Source of the DNA: Molossus alvarezi
Taxonomy: Eukaryota; Chordata; Mammalia; Chiroptera; Molossidae
Direction: 5' to 3'
Assembly: GCA_037176705.1 (NCBI GenBank)
Contig: CM073886.1
Span: 128,742,001 to 128,806,000, forward strand
Length of the DNA stretch: 64,000 bases
The notes beneath the pieces are model-generated. The model worked only from the letters and a program-made list of their open reading frames with translations, had not been told where the DNA came from and searched no databases. Below are positions 20,020 through 31,929 of the stretch, piece after piece. Position 1 is the stretch's first letter; each line of letters opens with the position of its first letter. Position numbers and translations under genes: made by a program.

Positions 20020-23000
20020 AATCTCTCTTTTATTATTTTCACAGCACTTATCATTATTTTGTTAAAATGGATACTTTTGGCTTTCCCCAGTAGAAAATAA
20101 ACTCCATGAAGGTAGAGACTTGGTCGATTGTGTTCACTAATTTAGATGTCCTGGTATATGGTAGGTGTTAAAGGATACACGTGGAAGGAAGAAATTAATT
20201 CCGGAACAAAGAAAGTACATCTGCCCCTGACAGTATGTTCGGTGGTCAGCCAGTCTCTCAGCTGGAAACGGCCCTTCCACACCTGGATCTGAGACTCCCG
20301 AAACACGTTTTCCTTTGCCAGCGCAGTTACCATTAGGGTCTCCCAAGAGAGAAGACGAGAGGGGCCTGGAAGCTGGAAGGAGAAAAAGGGACATGCATCT
20401 CCTTTTTTTTTTTTTCCTATTCCTGTCACCATTGCACACCAGTGACTCTCCACCATGACACCGACTGTGTCCCTCATAGCAGCAGGTGTGCTCATTTGCA
20501 GTTTTCTACACCCCCTGACATTCCCAGCATGTTCCCTCAGAGACACCAGCACCAGTAGTTGAGGACCCGTCCCCAGAGGTCGGAGTCCTAGCGTCACAGG
20601 AGGCGAGCGAGGAGGGAGAACTTCAGTCCTTTCCTTGCACCGTCACGTGCGCATGAATCTTAGTTACACCAAAAAGGTAGCTCTGATGAACAGAGAACAG
20701 ATTTAAAACAACACGGAGAGAGTCTAGGCCTCACATGCAATTCCCAGAGAGAGCCACGTCACAACCCTGGCCAGCTTACACGAAAAGGATAATGCCTACA
20801 TTTTAAGAAGGATGGAATTATGGAGCTAATTAGTTTGGGGTTTGAGGCCCTGGATTTGTCAGCTAGATTTCCTCCTCACCCACACAGTGGTTCCCCTCTT
20901 ACTTCTCTACTTTGTCCTTCACTGACCCCTCTTCTTTCTCATGCCCACCATTTCCAAACAAACTCATTCTTGGGGAGTCAGACACTTCCTGCTGTCAGCT
21001 GGTCAACGTGCCGTTCATGGCAGTAAGGGGGTCACTGGCAGATTCACGGTGATCTTGACAAACTTCAGGCCCTTACTTGCCCAGCCTAGGAGGGCCCCAG
21101 CAGTGAGTCACTATTTCTTTTTTAATTTTGCAAGTGTAGGGTATTTTTACCTTCTTTTTCTGTAAAAAATGGCCCTTCATATTGAATAAGCTTCAGGCCC
21201 CAGCAAACATGATCTGTCTCTGAAGCTGAAGATGATAAATGGAGATTTCAGACAAGTCCAGATAACAGAAAGCCCAATGCGACCATGACTAGGATTATTT
21301 AACGGGTTCCCGTCTGTTGCCAAAAGTCCCTGGTAGCTCCAGACAGTGGCTCACATTTATTGCCCCACTGTGTTCTTAAACTCAGAATTTGTCCTGGATT
21401 TTTCATTTTGAGTGAAGTGTGGAATGTACTGTTAATACATATCATGGAAGAAATCAGGAAATGCTCGGCAGACCTGCCTCATCTCATAGCACGGGAAGCA
21501 TGCTGTGTGGCAAACTGAGTTCTTCCTCTAATGCGGGGTGAAACCTGCCAGAGGACCAGAAATAATGGGCATCTCTTCCCCTGGCATGTTTGCAGAGCTG
21601 AGCATCACATCCTTTCAAGGGCGGCATGAAGGCATTCAGCAAGGGAACGTCTGCCTGGACACGAGCGGTGGGGATACCTAAAGCCATCAAGCCTCCAGGA
21701 GTGGAAGGAGCCAGTGATGGTTCTGTGACTACCAGCCATGGGGTGTCCTGGGCACACACCGTAGCCCTGCAAGATGCCCAGCTGCACATGGTGAAGGCGG
21801 AGTAGGAACATTCGAAATTTTTGTTATGAATGTGACATTGAAAACAAATGAAATAAAATTGAGAGTTTCTGTGATGCTGTAGCACCTAAACTTTGGCAAA
21901 ATTGCAGCAACATGAAAAATCATAAAATTCATAAAACTTAAATAATAAGTAGATACAACATTGATGAATTTGAGCTTGTAAAATATTAATTTAAAGTGAT
22001 GCTTGGGTGTGGTTGAAAATATTTGGGCAGAAATATTTACGCATCAAATTGATAAAATTCTCCAAAAAAGAATTGTTGTTCTACTTAATTTATTTTTAAA
22101 ATTTTTTATCATCAATATAAGTATAAAACATAAGTATTTTATATTACATACAGATATGTTGTTTTAAATTTTTATTAAAAAAATTGTATTTTTGAGAAAG
22201 TTTCTGAAAAGAACTGTAAGTACATCAATATAATAAAATTAACTTGTCCGTTAATAAGTAAATACTCCAAAGAGGAAGCAGTTTTAATTTTTAATTTTTG
22301 GTGCTTTTTTTCCATATCCAGTTTATTTTGATCATAAGGTTGGCTAGAACCAGAATTCCCAGGCAACAGGCAAGAACCCCTCAGTAGACTCTTGACCAAT
22401 CGAAGAGTAAGCTAAGTCAGGTCTAGCCCCCAGAATTCCTTCTCCCAATCAAAAATGTAAATTAAAAACACACAGTATTCTTTACTGAGTCATCGGAATC
22501 TGTGTCACTATTATAAAGCCTTAAAAGTGTCAGAGTGGTTGAGTTCTAGGTGGTGTGTCCTGTCGCAGCTACTGCTGCGGTGTGGTCTCCCTGCTGGAGT
22601 AGATAGATCCTCACAGCCCCTGGCACCTGCTACTGGTAGACAGGTGAACGCATTGTCTCCGAGGTCCAACTGGAAGTCAACATACCAACAAAGTAATTTC
22701 TTACACTTCGTGACCACGTATTTCCCCTGTGTTCTGATAGTCTTGTAACACAGGAGCATTTTCCACACTGCCTTGTATCATGAACTAAGAACACCAGAGA
22801 GACATTGTATTATCTTAGCATAGCTGTAACATTAGATACATCTATCATTTATTTGACAGCCATCCATCCTAATGTCTTCTCATAGTACTAATTTGAATCC
22901 TTCAACATTTAACATGTTTAACGCATTTTATGCTAATTTTGGCTAAACTGGTTTTCTGGATGTTGGATGGCTAATTGAAGCCCCTTTGATTAAAATGATG

Positions 23001-23864
23001 TCCTGTCATTTCACTGCCATTATCTTCCAAGTCTTTGTCTGGTATTTACTTCATTTTCAACAAAACAGAATGTGTCACAAGCATTTTTTTTCATGCTTTT
23101 AATTAGATTCAATACAAAAGTAGCAACAGATGACTCAGATATTTGTCTCGTGAGAGTGATTTATGCGTTCATGAAATCACAGTGGGCTGGATGAAGACGG
23201 GTGGCCCAGCTCAACAGGAAGGATAGTGGTATTTGTCTTCTCAAGTGGCATCATTTAACCGAGGAGAAGGGAAGGCACCCTTCCAGAGCAGAGTGGCTGC
23301 CAGTTACCTGACATGCACTTCGGAGCCATAAGCTTCCTGCTGAGTATTTGCTGATAAACTTGGAACTGGTACTCTGCATACATCAATTCAAATTTAGCTG
23401 CTTCAGAGATTGGAACATTTTAAAATAATAGTGTTCAAAAAGGAAGAGAAATCAAAGAAGTTGAGGAGAGTCTGGGACCAGTAGGGCAGGCCATTTTTTT
23501 CTCCATGAAGACACTCCTGGTTTCCTTACGTCACTGTTTTGTTGCATCACCAAAATCACAGTCTTTAGACAACATGAGAACTAGTAGTTAGCAATATAAA
23601 AAGCAACTCTAAAAATTTAATTTTTCCCAGCCATGTATTTGATGAAGTAGAAAGTTATTAATAATATATACTGATTTCCCCATGAGATTTTCAACATTGT
23701 CCAAATACTAGCAATGTTCTAGGTCAGGAGTGGTAAATACTTAGCAAAATAATTGTCACTTGTTTGCCCATGTATTTGGACATTACTAACAGATTATGGT
23801 TATGCTTCACCAAACCCAAACGAGGTCTCAAATACTACCAAAAAAAAAAAAAAAAAAAGCACAT
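20020..23864. other. Unassigned intergenic sequence
   Basis: No gene and no clear repeat insertion. AT-rich low-complexity stretches lie at about 21950-22300. The ORFs are short, overlap on both strands and are unrecognised. Confidence 0.45.
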
Positions 23865-24113
23865 GCTCTGGCTGGTTTGGCTCAGCGGTTAGAGCACCAA
23901 CCCTCAGACCAAAGGGTCGAGGGTTTGATTCCAGTCAAGGGCATGTATCTGGGTTGCAGGTTTTCCTGGCCCCAACCAGGGCCATGCAGGAGGCAACAAC
24001 TCGATGTGTCTCTCCCAACATCAATGTTTCTCTCTCTATCTCCCTCCCTTCTACTGTCTCTAAAAAATAAAAAAATAAAAATCAATGGAAAAAATAAATA
24101 AAAGAATATATTT
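23865..24113 (+). repeat. Ves-type SINE, full length
   Basis: Head GCTCTGGCTGGTTTGGCTCAG, B-box GGTTTGATTCC, body CATCAATGTTTCTCTC, tail rich in AAATAAA. It sits just after a 17-19-bp poly-A run. Confidence 0.88.
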
Positions 24114-24898
24114 TTTTAAAATAGCACACTAGGAAGATTACCACCTGCTTATAAGAATCCAACAATATGACATGTATTTGTCCTTTCTCTTTGGATGAAA
24201 TATTGAGCCCAGAATGAAAGTGTCTCCTTTCATCTACACTCTTGTTCTCCCAACGTCGCCAGGAAGTTCGTCATTAATTCATAGGGGGACGAAGGAGGCA
24301 CACATGGAACGGAAAGAGGGCTTTGAGGCTCCTGTGAATACTCTCATCAGGCCGAGTTCATGTCTGTTCTTCAGAAATGAAGCTACTTTGTGGTTCCACT
24401 TCTACTTACGCAGCACACGACTCCTACATCACAGGAGACGGTCTCCATTTCTCATCTCCCGTATTAGAACAACAATATCAAGGCTTTAGATGCTTCGAGT
24501 TTCCAGTAACCACCACAAAGGACCTAGGCCATTTCCAACCATAACTATTTATTTATGAAACTTTCTCCAGAGCTTCCTTCCGCTGCAGAAGTTTGCCTCT
24601 GCGGTGGGGTCTGTTGTTTCTGGCATTTCCTAAAGGAGCGCTCTCTAAAATCGCAAAGCATTCTATTCATTCCCTCGTAGGTGATAAATTCCAGAGCTGG
24701 GATAACTAGAGGTTTCCTAGAATAAAAATGCTGGGGAGAGATGACAAAAAACAATCATCTAGTTTTCTCATTTCTGGCAAATATATTCCAGTAAATAGAG
24801 AAAAAAGAAAAAAACAAAACTCGTGCCAAATGTGAAAAGTAATTTTATTGAAACATTATGCAGATTATATAAACATACCTGTCTGACTATTTCTTAAA

Positions 24899-24931
24899 TA
24901 TTTTTTCTTTATTGATTTTAGAGAGAGAGGA

Positions 24932-24966
<35 letters not shown>

Positions 24967-25116
24967 TCGATGAGAGAGAACACTGATTGGCCGCCTCCTG
25001 CATGCCCCACCTAGGGATCGGGCCCACAACCTGTGCATGTGCCCTGACCTGGAATTGAACCAGCGACCTCTTGGTGCATGGGTCGATGCTCAACCACTGA
25101 GCCACACTGGCCAGAC
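24899..25116 (-). repeat. Ves-type SINE, older subfamily, with (GA)n stretch
   Basis: Minus strand: head CTGGCCAGTGTGGCTCAGTGG, B-box GGTTCAATTCC, CATGCAGGAGGC, CATCGATG and a pyrimidine-rich tract (GA on the plus strand at about 24930-24962), ending TTTTTA/CAATAAAG-like. Confidence 0.85.
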
Positions 25117-25119
25117 GGC

Positions 25120-25600
25120 TTTTAAATAATTGTTTAATTTACAATTGCAGTTGATGTACAATATTATATTAGTTTCAGGGGTACAACCCAGTGATTAGAC
25201 ATTTATATGACTTACAAAGTTATATAAATGCCCCCTAATCCCCCTGCCATTTGGCAACCATCAGTCTGTTCTATGAGTCTGTTTCTGTTCTGCTGGTTTA
25301 TTTATTTTGTTTCGTAGGTTTCACATACAAATGAAATCATAGGACATTTGCCTTTCTGTCTGACTTACTTCACTCAGGACAATACCCTCCAGGTCCCTCC
25401 ATGGTGTCAGAAATGGCGAGATTCCATTCTGTTTTTATGGCTGAGTCATCTCTCATTATAAGTATGTAGCACTCCTCTATCCAATCACCTAGCCATGGAC
25501 ATTGGTTGCGGCCATGTCTTGGCTACTGTGAATGCTGCAATGAACATATGGATGTCTATGTCTCTTCAAATTAGGGTTTCTGACTGACTTATTAAAGGAA
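25120..25600 (-). mobile_element. LINE-1 3' end fragment, minus orientation
   Basis: The plus strand carries the complement of L1 3' sequence: TACAATATTATATTAGTTTCAGG, CATATGAATGAAATC-like CACATACAAATGAAATCATAG, CTGACTTACTTCACTCAGGA, CCTCCAGGTCCCTCCATG and TGCTGCAATGAACATATGG. It is diverged and not coding. Confidence 0.75.
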
Positions 25601-26915
25601 GCTAATTCTTTGAATTTTGTGTTGGGCACATGTTTACTAAATTGCAGACCATCAGAAGATACTGTGATTAAACCCAGTAGAAGCTTTATGGCCACTTACC
25701 TAAGGAACATAATTCAGACGTTGAATGATTTCTTACATTTTCAGTATTTCTGCTCTGTGCCAAACTGGAATTTTGTGGGAAAATTTTCTCATAATCCTGA
25801 AAATCTTACAGTAGATATATAATTCTTGCTGGGATTTTTTTTTGACTAGTAAGAAAATCTAAACTTTAAAAATGATTAATGGTTTTGTTATATTAAAAAA
25901 AATCTTGACATCACCTACCAAACTTTATTCTGAAAGCCAAATGCTTAATCTGTAATCTAATTCTTTTGATACATGATCAATACAAAAAAAAAAAAGAACT
26001 TTATTTGTGCAGTTTTGGGACTACTTGATCCATAAGGCAGGGCATATATTTCTTTGTTATCTATAGATTTGCAAACAGTTGGAAGTTCACAGATCTATCC
26101 TGAAGAATATAAGATGGTATTGATGTAAACTTTGATAGCAAAATATAGTTAAAATTTTACTCTCATCCAATTTCTTGCCTCTAAGAGTTTTTCCATTTAA
26201 ATGTCAACAGTGTAATTGATTCACTTACGGTAATACTCCAATTATAAAGCATTTTCTTTTCCCACAAAGTAATAAAACTAAAGGCTTATTTCCACATGGG
26301 GTGCTTGATCAACATTGAAATGTTGTAGACTTAGTCATTTCTGAAAGATAACGGCACTTAATTGACACGTATCATCTGGTACATTTTAAAACTCCCATGG
26401 GCTGTTAGAACACTCTGCTTTGAATTCTGTGGCTGTTTTGATAAAATTGAATGATTTATTCAGATACAGTATTATAATAACACTACACATACTTCTTTTC
26501 TGTTTTTCAATTTTTTCTTTCTCTTTCCATTCACCTTTATCTTTGCATTCACCCCTTGTACCCCAATTTATAGGTAAACGTCAAAAATAATAACTATCCT
26601 CATAAAATGTCTACCATATCCCAACTGCTGAACTTTAATGTGTTAACTCATTCAATCTTTAGCATCCTATGTTAATGCAAGGTTCGGAGTCTAATTACCC
26701 CAAATGCACAAAGCAGCAGACAGGATTGGAATGCTTTCTACTCTTTCATGAAAGGAGTTAGTTTGGAGCAGTGCAGAACTGGTTTCCAGGGGGTAAAAAG
26801 GTGTTTACCGACCAACACGAGGTCGTTCTGCAGTTCGATTCATATCTAGGAATGTTTTTGTCCCAAAGTGTATTGGTTTTGCCATTATTAGTTCAGAAAT
26901 TAGGAAGCAAATGAG
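25600..26915. other. AT-rich intergenic sequence with a possible MIR
   Basis: Mostly unassigned. About 26600-26735 (TGTGTTAACTCATTCAATCTTTAGCATCC) resembles the core and 3' part of a MIR SINE, weakly. Confidence 0.35.
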
Positions 26916-27035
26916 ATTATGCATGCAGTGAGGCAGAGGCTGGGGTGGGGGGGAGGCCAAGGGATGGGGGGGGGGTGGAGAACATCTATAATACTGTCGA
27001 CAATAAAATAAAGCAAAATTGCATTAAAATAAAAT
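26915..27035 (+). mobile_element. LINE-1 3' terminus fragment
   Basis: A G-rich segment (runs of 7-10 G) followed by ACATCTATAATACTGTCGACAATAAAATAAAG. It parallels the end of the L1 at 53335-54745 (GACATCTGTAATACGTTCAACAATG). Confidence 0.55.
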
Positions 27036-27177
27036 GAAGCAATACCAAGTAGGTCAGTCTTTCTCACTGACAGTGCAACAGAATAATGGTGTCAGCAATG
27101 TCTTCACTGGACATCTCAATAGCATTGGTCCATTCTCCTAAATGGTATGTGTATGTAATCCACTATGTTAAAAATAT

Positions 27178-27375
27178 GATTTTATTGATTTCAGAGAAAG
27201 AGTGCAAGGCAGAGGGAGCGAGAGAGAAACACAGGAGAGGGAAACATCGTTTGGCTGGCTGTCTCTTGCACACGTCTACTGGGAATCACGCCACCACCAG
27301 GCATGCGCCCTGACTGAACAGGTGATCACTCTGCACCAGACGACCCTCAGCAAACTGAGCCTCACCAGACAGGGC
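27178..27375 (-). repeat. Old Ves-type SINE
   Basis: Minus strand: AGCCCTGTCTGGTGAGGCTCAG head, a degraded B box, CAAGAGACAGCC, CGATGTTTCCCTCTC and AAATCAATAAAAT. More diverged than most copies here. Confidence 0.7.
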
Positions 27376-27536
27376 TCCACTGTTTTTTGTTTTTTTTTTT
27401 TTAAGTAGAAAAATGCTTTTTGAATTTCTTTTACTTTTTTCCTTGCTTAATTCTAGGCTGTGAATAAAAGTCGATGTTACTGAATAAGGGGTATGTATAC
27501 TAATATAAAACAATTTTTAAAAATATTTGAGCATGA

Positions 27537-27752
27537 GCCCTGGCCAGTTTGGCTCAACGGTTAGAGCATTGTTCAATTCCCAGTCAGGGGCATGTACCTC
27601 AGTTGCCTCCAGCCCAGTAGGAGGCGTTCAGGAGGCAACCAATCGATGTGTTTCTCTCACATCGATGTTTCTCTCTCTCTCTCTCCCTCCCTGCCTCCAA
27701 CTCTACCTAAAAAAAAAAAAAAATCAATGTAAAATTATCCTCTGGTGAAGAC
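27537..27752 (+). repeat. Ves-type SINE with internal deletion in the tRNA-like head
   Basis: Head GCCCTGGCCAGTTTGGCTCAAC, but after TTAGAGCATTG it jumps straight to TTCAATTCCCAGTC, so the segment between the A and B boxes is mostly missing. Body, CTACCTAAAAAAAA and the tail with TCCTCTGGTGAAGA are normal. Confidence 0.85.
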
Positions 27753-27759
27753 TAAAAAA

Positions 27760-29406
27760 CAATGTGTATATATATTCTCAGTCTTGGCCGGCTGTGATAG
27801 TCGAGATCCAGCTTGCGTATTGCTTTCTTGCTCCCACTCTGTTTCCGAAGCTCGGAATCCTTCTCGGTCACACCGCACCCTGAGAACACTGCTCCTTGTC
27901 TGCACCCCCACAGTGCATTCCTGCTTGCTGTCCTCCTCCCCCCACACTCACAGAACAACTGCCGCCTTGTAGTGTGTGTTGCTTCTAAGTCCCGCCGAGT
28001 AGAATTTCGTAAATGCGGACCACGTGTGGGAGGGCTGGCAACCCAAAAATGATGACCGTGTTCTTCATCTTCCACAATGAGGCTTTCAGAACCTGCTACG
28101 CAGAAATGACTTTTTCCTTTTGAGGTATTTTGTGAAATGTGTGTAAAGACGGCCCATTTGGAATCAGCGCGGGTTAGAGATTTCTTCAGCTTGGAGCCGG
28201 GCGACTCCTGTTCTCCAGCCTCATTTGTAAACGTTTCCAGGATGGTGGTGCTGATGAAATGAGAATGTGTTCAAGGCGAACAAATGTTACCTGTGGCTAT
28301 AAACAAGAACTTCATTCCGTTTTTCCACGTAATTTTCTTTTCTGCTTGGATATGTTTTCAAAACCCTTCTGTTATCCTGGCCACTTCTATGTAATTATGT
28401 ATGACGATTGTGTAACAACCAAAAGAAGTCAGGTGCCTAATTGTAAAATCTTTCACAGAAAATGTCATATATGTTCTTTGGGTCATCTGCGTATCGGTCT
28501 TGTGTTTATGGGGGTGACCACAGTGAGAGGGATTGTTTTATTGGCAAGTTGGGTAGCCAGGAATTTCTTTTGGAATAATAAAGTGATAGAAGTACTTCTC
28601 GTCAGGTGGACACCCTACGCTTGGCCAAGGCAGGGCTTGTTGTCACCCGTCAGTTTTTCTCCCATTTTTCTTTTGCTTCCATATCTGTCTAATGTCCTTT
28701 GCTGAGGTTGCCTTTCTTTAGAAATGTCCAAAAGATAGAAAATGACCTCGCCACCTTTCTCGTCCTGACTCCAAACCTCTTTTCTTCCGTCTTCATGTTC
28801 TTTCCTGCCCCCCGACACAGAGTTCCAGAACAGCCCCGACGCAGTTCTTGGCTCAGCCGAAGCCCCCGGACACGCAAGGGTGTCCATGCCTTCCACCCTC
28901 TTGGGAAAGGAAATTAGAAAAACGCTTCTGTCGAATAGTGTCCTGAAAACAGTCATGATTCCATCTCTGTGAAGTTTTCTCGCACAAAAAAAATTTGCTG
29001 GTTGCAACAGACATATTTCGCTGCCTGCAAAGCCCCACGGGAATGTTTCTCTCGCCCCTGTTTTTCCTGTCATTAGTCACGTTATGGGCTGGTTCAGAAA
29101 TGGGCTCGTGCACTGTGTTGTCAAGGAGGCTGGTTCGTACACGGCCTTGTGCTTGTGCCCGAGCACTGCACGTCTGGCTGTTTCTTTTTGTGTGGTTGTG
29201 GATCCATCATTTTAATAGCTATTGAAAATTATGATATTCTAATTTTAATACTTTTTATATTATTAACAACCTGGGGTATTTTCAAAGAAATGAACTTTTC
29301 ATCAAAACTATTGTTACATCAAAGACTACCCCTATCGGGGAAAATATTAATTATTTCCCTTTATTTACCTGTTAGCAAATAATAAGTTGGTTCACTAGCA
29401 TGCTCT
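27760..29406. other. Unassigned intergenic sequence
   Basis: No identifiable gene or repeat. Open frames such as 28259-28705 (plus, 148 codons) and 28615-29073 (minus, 152 codons) overlap each other and match nothing I know. Confidence 0.4.
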
Positions 29407-29422
29407 AAAATTGAGCTATGAG

Positions 29423-29679
29423 CCCTGGCCAGTTTTGCTCAGTGGTTAGAGCATCAGCCCGTGAACCAGAGAGGCCCGGGTTCGGTTTCTGCTAAGGGCA
29501 CGTACTGTGGTTGCAGTTTGTCCCTGGCTCCAGTTGAGGTCATGAGGGTGGCAACCACTCGATGTGTCTCTCTCACATTGATGTTTCTTTCTCTCTCTTC
29601 CACTCTCTCTCCCTCCGTCCTGCTCTATCTGCAGATAAAATGCAAAAATGTCCTCAGGTGAGGATAAAAATATATAAAT
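29423..29679 (+). repeat. Ves-type SINE, full length (upstream member of a pair)
   Basis: Head CCCTGGCCAGTTTTGCTCAG, B-box GGTTCGGTTTC, CACATTGATGTTTCTTTC body, CTCTATCTGCAGATAAAATG and tail TGTCCTCAGGTGAGGAT. Flanked by AAAATTGAGCTATGAG (29407-29422) and AAAATTGAGCCATAAG (29680-29695). Confidence 0.9.
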
Positions 29680-29695
29680 AAAATTGAGCCATAAG

Positions 29696-29923
29696 CCTGG
29701 GCAGTGTGGCTCAGTGGAATGAGCATCACCCCATGGATTGAGAGGTCCCTGTTCAATCCCAGGTCAGGGCACATGCCCGGGTTACAGGCTCAGTCCCTGG
29801 TGGGGGACATGCAGGAGACAGCTGATTGATGTTGCTTTCTCACAGTGATATTTGTATCTCTCTTTCCCTTCCTTTCTCCCTAAAAATTTAATAAAAACAT
29901 ATCAAAAATGAATATAAAACAAT
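29696..29923 (+). repeat. Ves-type SINE, second subfamily (downstream member of a pair)
   Basis: Head CCTGGGCAGTGTGGCTCAGTGG, B-box GTTCAATCCC, GGGGGACATGCAGGAGACAGC and an A-rich tail. Followed by ACAATTAAGCTATGAG (29924-29939), a third copy of the target sequence that also flanks its neighbour. Confidence 0.88.
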
Positions 29924-30095
29924 ACAATTAAGCTATGAGGGTTTATTTGGGGCAGAGGGGGATATAGTTATGAGTTCATAGATTTAAAAGTATTTGATGA
30001 GTCTCATTCCACCATAGTTAGTTTTACTTTTTGTTGTTGTTCAAGTGGTTCCCCCACTGGCCAGTGAATGCACCTCCAAAAGGCTCTGCAGTTTC

Positions 30096-31635
30096 TTATC
30101 ATCTTCATCGTCTGCAGTCTTCTCATCATCCTATAGTGTCTGCAGTCTTCTCATCATCCTATAGTCCCTGCAGTCTTCTCATCATCCTATAGTGTCTGCA
30201 GAGTCTTCTCATCATCCTATAGTGTCTGCAGCCTTCTCATCATCCTATAGTGTCTGCAGTCTTCTCATCATCCTATAGTGTCTGCAGAGTCTGCTCATCA
30301 TCCTATAGTGTCTGCAGAGTCTTCTCATCATCCTATAGTGTCTGCAGAGTCTTCTCATCATCCTATAGTGTCTACAGTCTTCTCATCATCCTATAGTGTC
30401 TACAGTCTTCTCATCATCCTATAGAGTCTACAGTCTTCTCATCATCCTATAGTGTCTGCAGTCTTCTCATCATCCTATAGTGTCTACAGTCTTCTCATCA
30501 TCCTATAGTGTCTGCAGAGTCTTCTCACCATCCTATAGTGTCTGCAGTCTTCTCCTCATCCTATAGTGTCTACAGTCTTCTCATCATCCTATAGTGTCTG
30601 CAGTCTTCTCATCATCCTATAGTGTCTACAGTCTTCTCATCATCCTATAGTGTCTACAGTCTTCTCACCATCCTATAGTGTCTGCAGTCTTCTCCTAATC
30701 CTATAGTGTCTACAGTCTTCTCATCATCCTATAGTGTCTACAGTCTTCTCATCATCCTATAGTGTCTACAGTCTTCTCACCATCCTATAGTGTCTGCAGT
30801 CTTCTCCTAATCCTATAGTGTCTGCAGAGTCTTCTCATCATCCTATAGTGTCTGCAGAGTCTTCTCACCATCCTATAGTGTCTGAAGAGTCTGCTCATCA
30901 TCCTATAGTGTCTGCAGAGTCTTCTCATCATCCTATAGTGTCTACAGTCTTCTCACCATCCTATAGTGTCTGCAGAGTCTTCTCACCATCCTATAGTGTC
31001 TACAGTCTTCTCATCATCCTATAGTGTCTGCAGAGTCTTCTCATCATCCTATAGTGTCTACAGTCTTCTCATCATCCTATAGTGTCTACAGTCTTCTCAT
31101 CATCCTATAGTGTCTGCAGTCTTCTCATCATCCTATAGTGTCTGCAGTCTTCTCATCATCCTATAGTGTCTGCAGAGTCTTCTCATCATCATCCTATAGT
31201 GTCTGCAGAGTCTTCTCATCATCCTATAGTGTCTGCAGAGTCTTCTCATCATCCTATAGTGTCTGCAGAGTCTTCTCATCATCCTATAGTGTCTGCAGTC
31301 TTCTCATCATCCTATAGTGTCTGCAGAGTCTGCTTCATCATCCTTCATTGTCTGCAGAGTCTGCTCATCATCCTTCATTGTCTGCAGAGTCTGCTCATCA
31401 TCTTATAGTGTCTGCAGAGTCTGCTCTTCATCCTTCAGCATCTACACAGTCTGCTCATCATCCTTCAGCATCTGCAGAGTCTGCTCATCATCCTTCAGCA
31501 TCTACAGAGTCTGCTCATCATTCTTCATCATCTGCAGAGTCTTCTCCTCATCCTTTAGCATCTGCAGAGTCTGCTCATCATCCTTCAGCATCTACAGAGT
31601 CTGCTCATCATCTTTCAGCATCTTCAGAGTCTTCT
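30096..31635. repeat. Minisatellite array of about 54 units of 28 or 30 bp
   Basis: The unit is TCTTCTCATCATCCTATAG plus a linker TGTCTGCAG or TGTCTACAG (28 bp) or TGTCTGCAGAG (30 bp). Units up to about 31320 are nearly identical; from there to 31635 they are a diverged 30-bp form with CTGCTCATCATCCTTCAGCA. A four-unit (112-bp) block is duplicated at about 30620-30845. Residual units continue to about 31930 after an inserted SINE. The 30-bp units stay in frame, so ORFs of up to 135 codons with a 10-residue repeat (SAESSHHPIV) appear, but 28-bp units break the frame; I do not consider it coding. Confidence 0.95.
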
Positions 31636-31874
31636 TTTTTTTATCCTCACCTGAGGACATTTTTCCATTTTTTGTTCAGATAGAATTGGAGGAAAAAGAA
31701 AGAGAGAGAGAAACATCGATGTGAAAGGGACACATCGAGTGGTTGCCACCCACATGACCCAACCAGGGCTGGGGACAAACTGCAACCGAGGTACGTGCCT
31801 TTAGCAGGAACCAGACCTGGGTCTCTCTGGACCACAGACTGATGCCCTAACTGCTGAGCCAAACCTGCCAGGGC
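31636..31874 (-). repeat. Ves-type SINE inserted in the minisatellite
   Basis: Minus strand: GCCCTGGCAGGTTTGGCTCAG head, CTATCTGAACAAAAAATGG and TGTCCTCAGGTGAGGAT tail. Flanked by TTCAGAGTCTTCT (31623-31635) and TGCAGAGTCTTCT (31875-31887), a 13-bp target duplication made of array sequence. Confidence 0.92.
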
Positions 31875-31929
31875 TGCAGAGTCTTCTCATTGTGCCTTCA
31901 GGGTCTGGAGTCTGCTCATCATGCTTCAG

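Noticed and set aside
30818..31724. ORFs encoding a 10-residue repeat in the minisatellite
   Set aside because: They depend on runs of 30-bp units and are broken by 28-bp units; several frames are equally open. No promoter or splice context.
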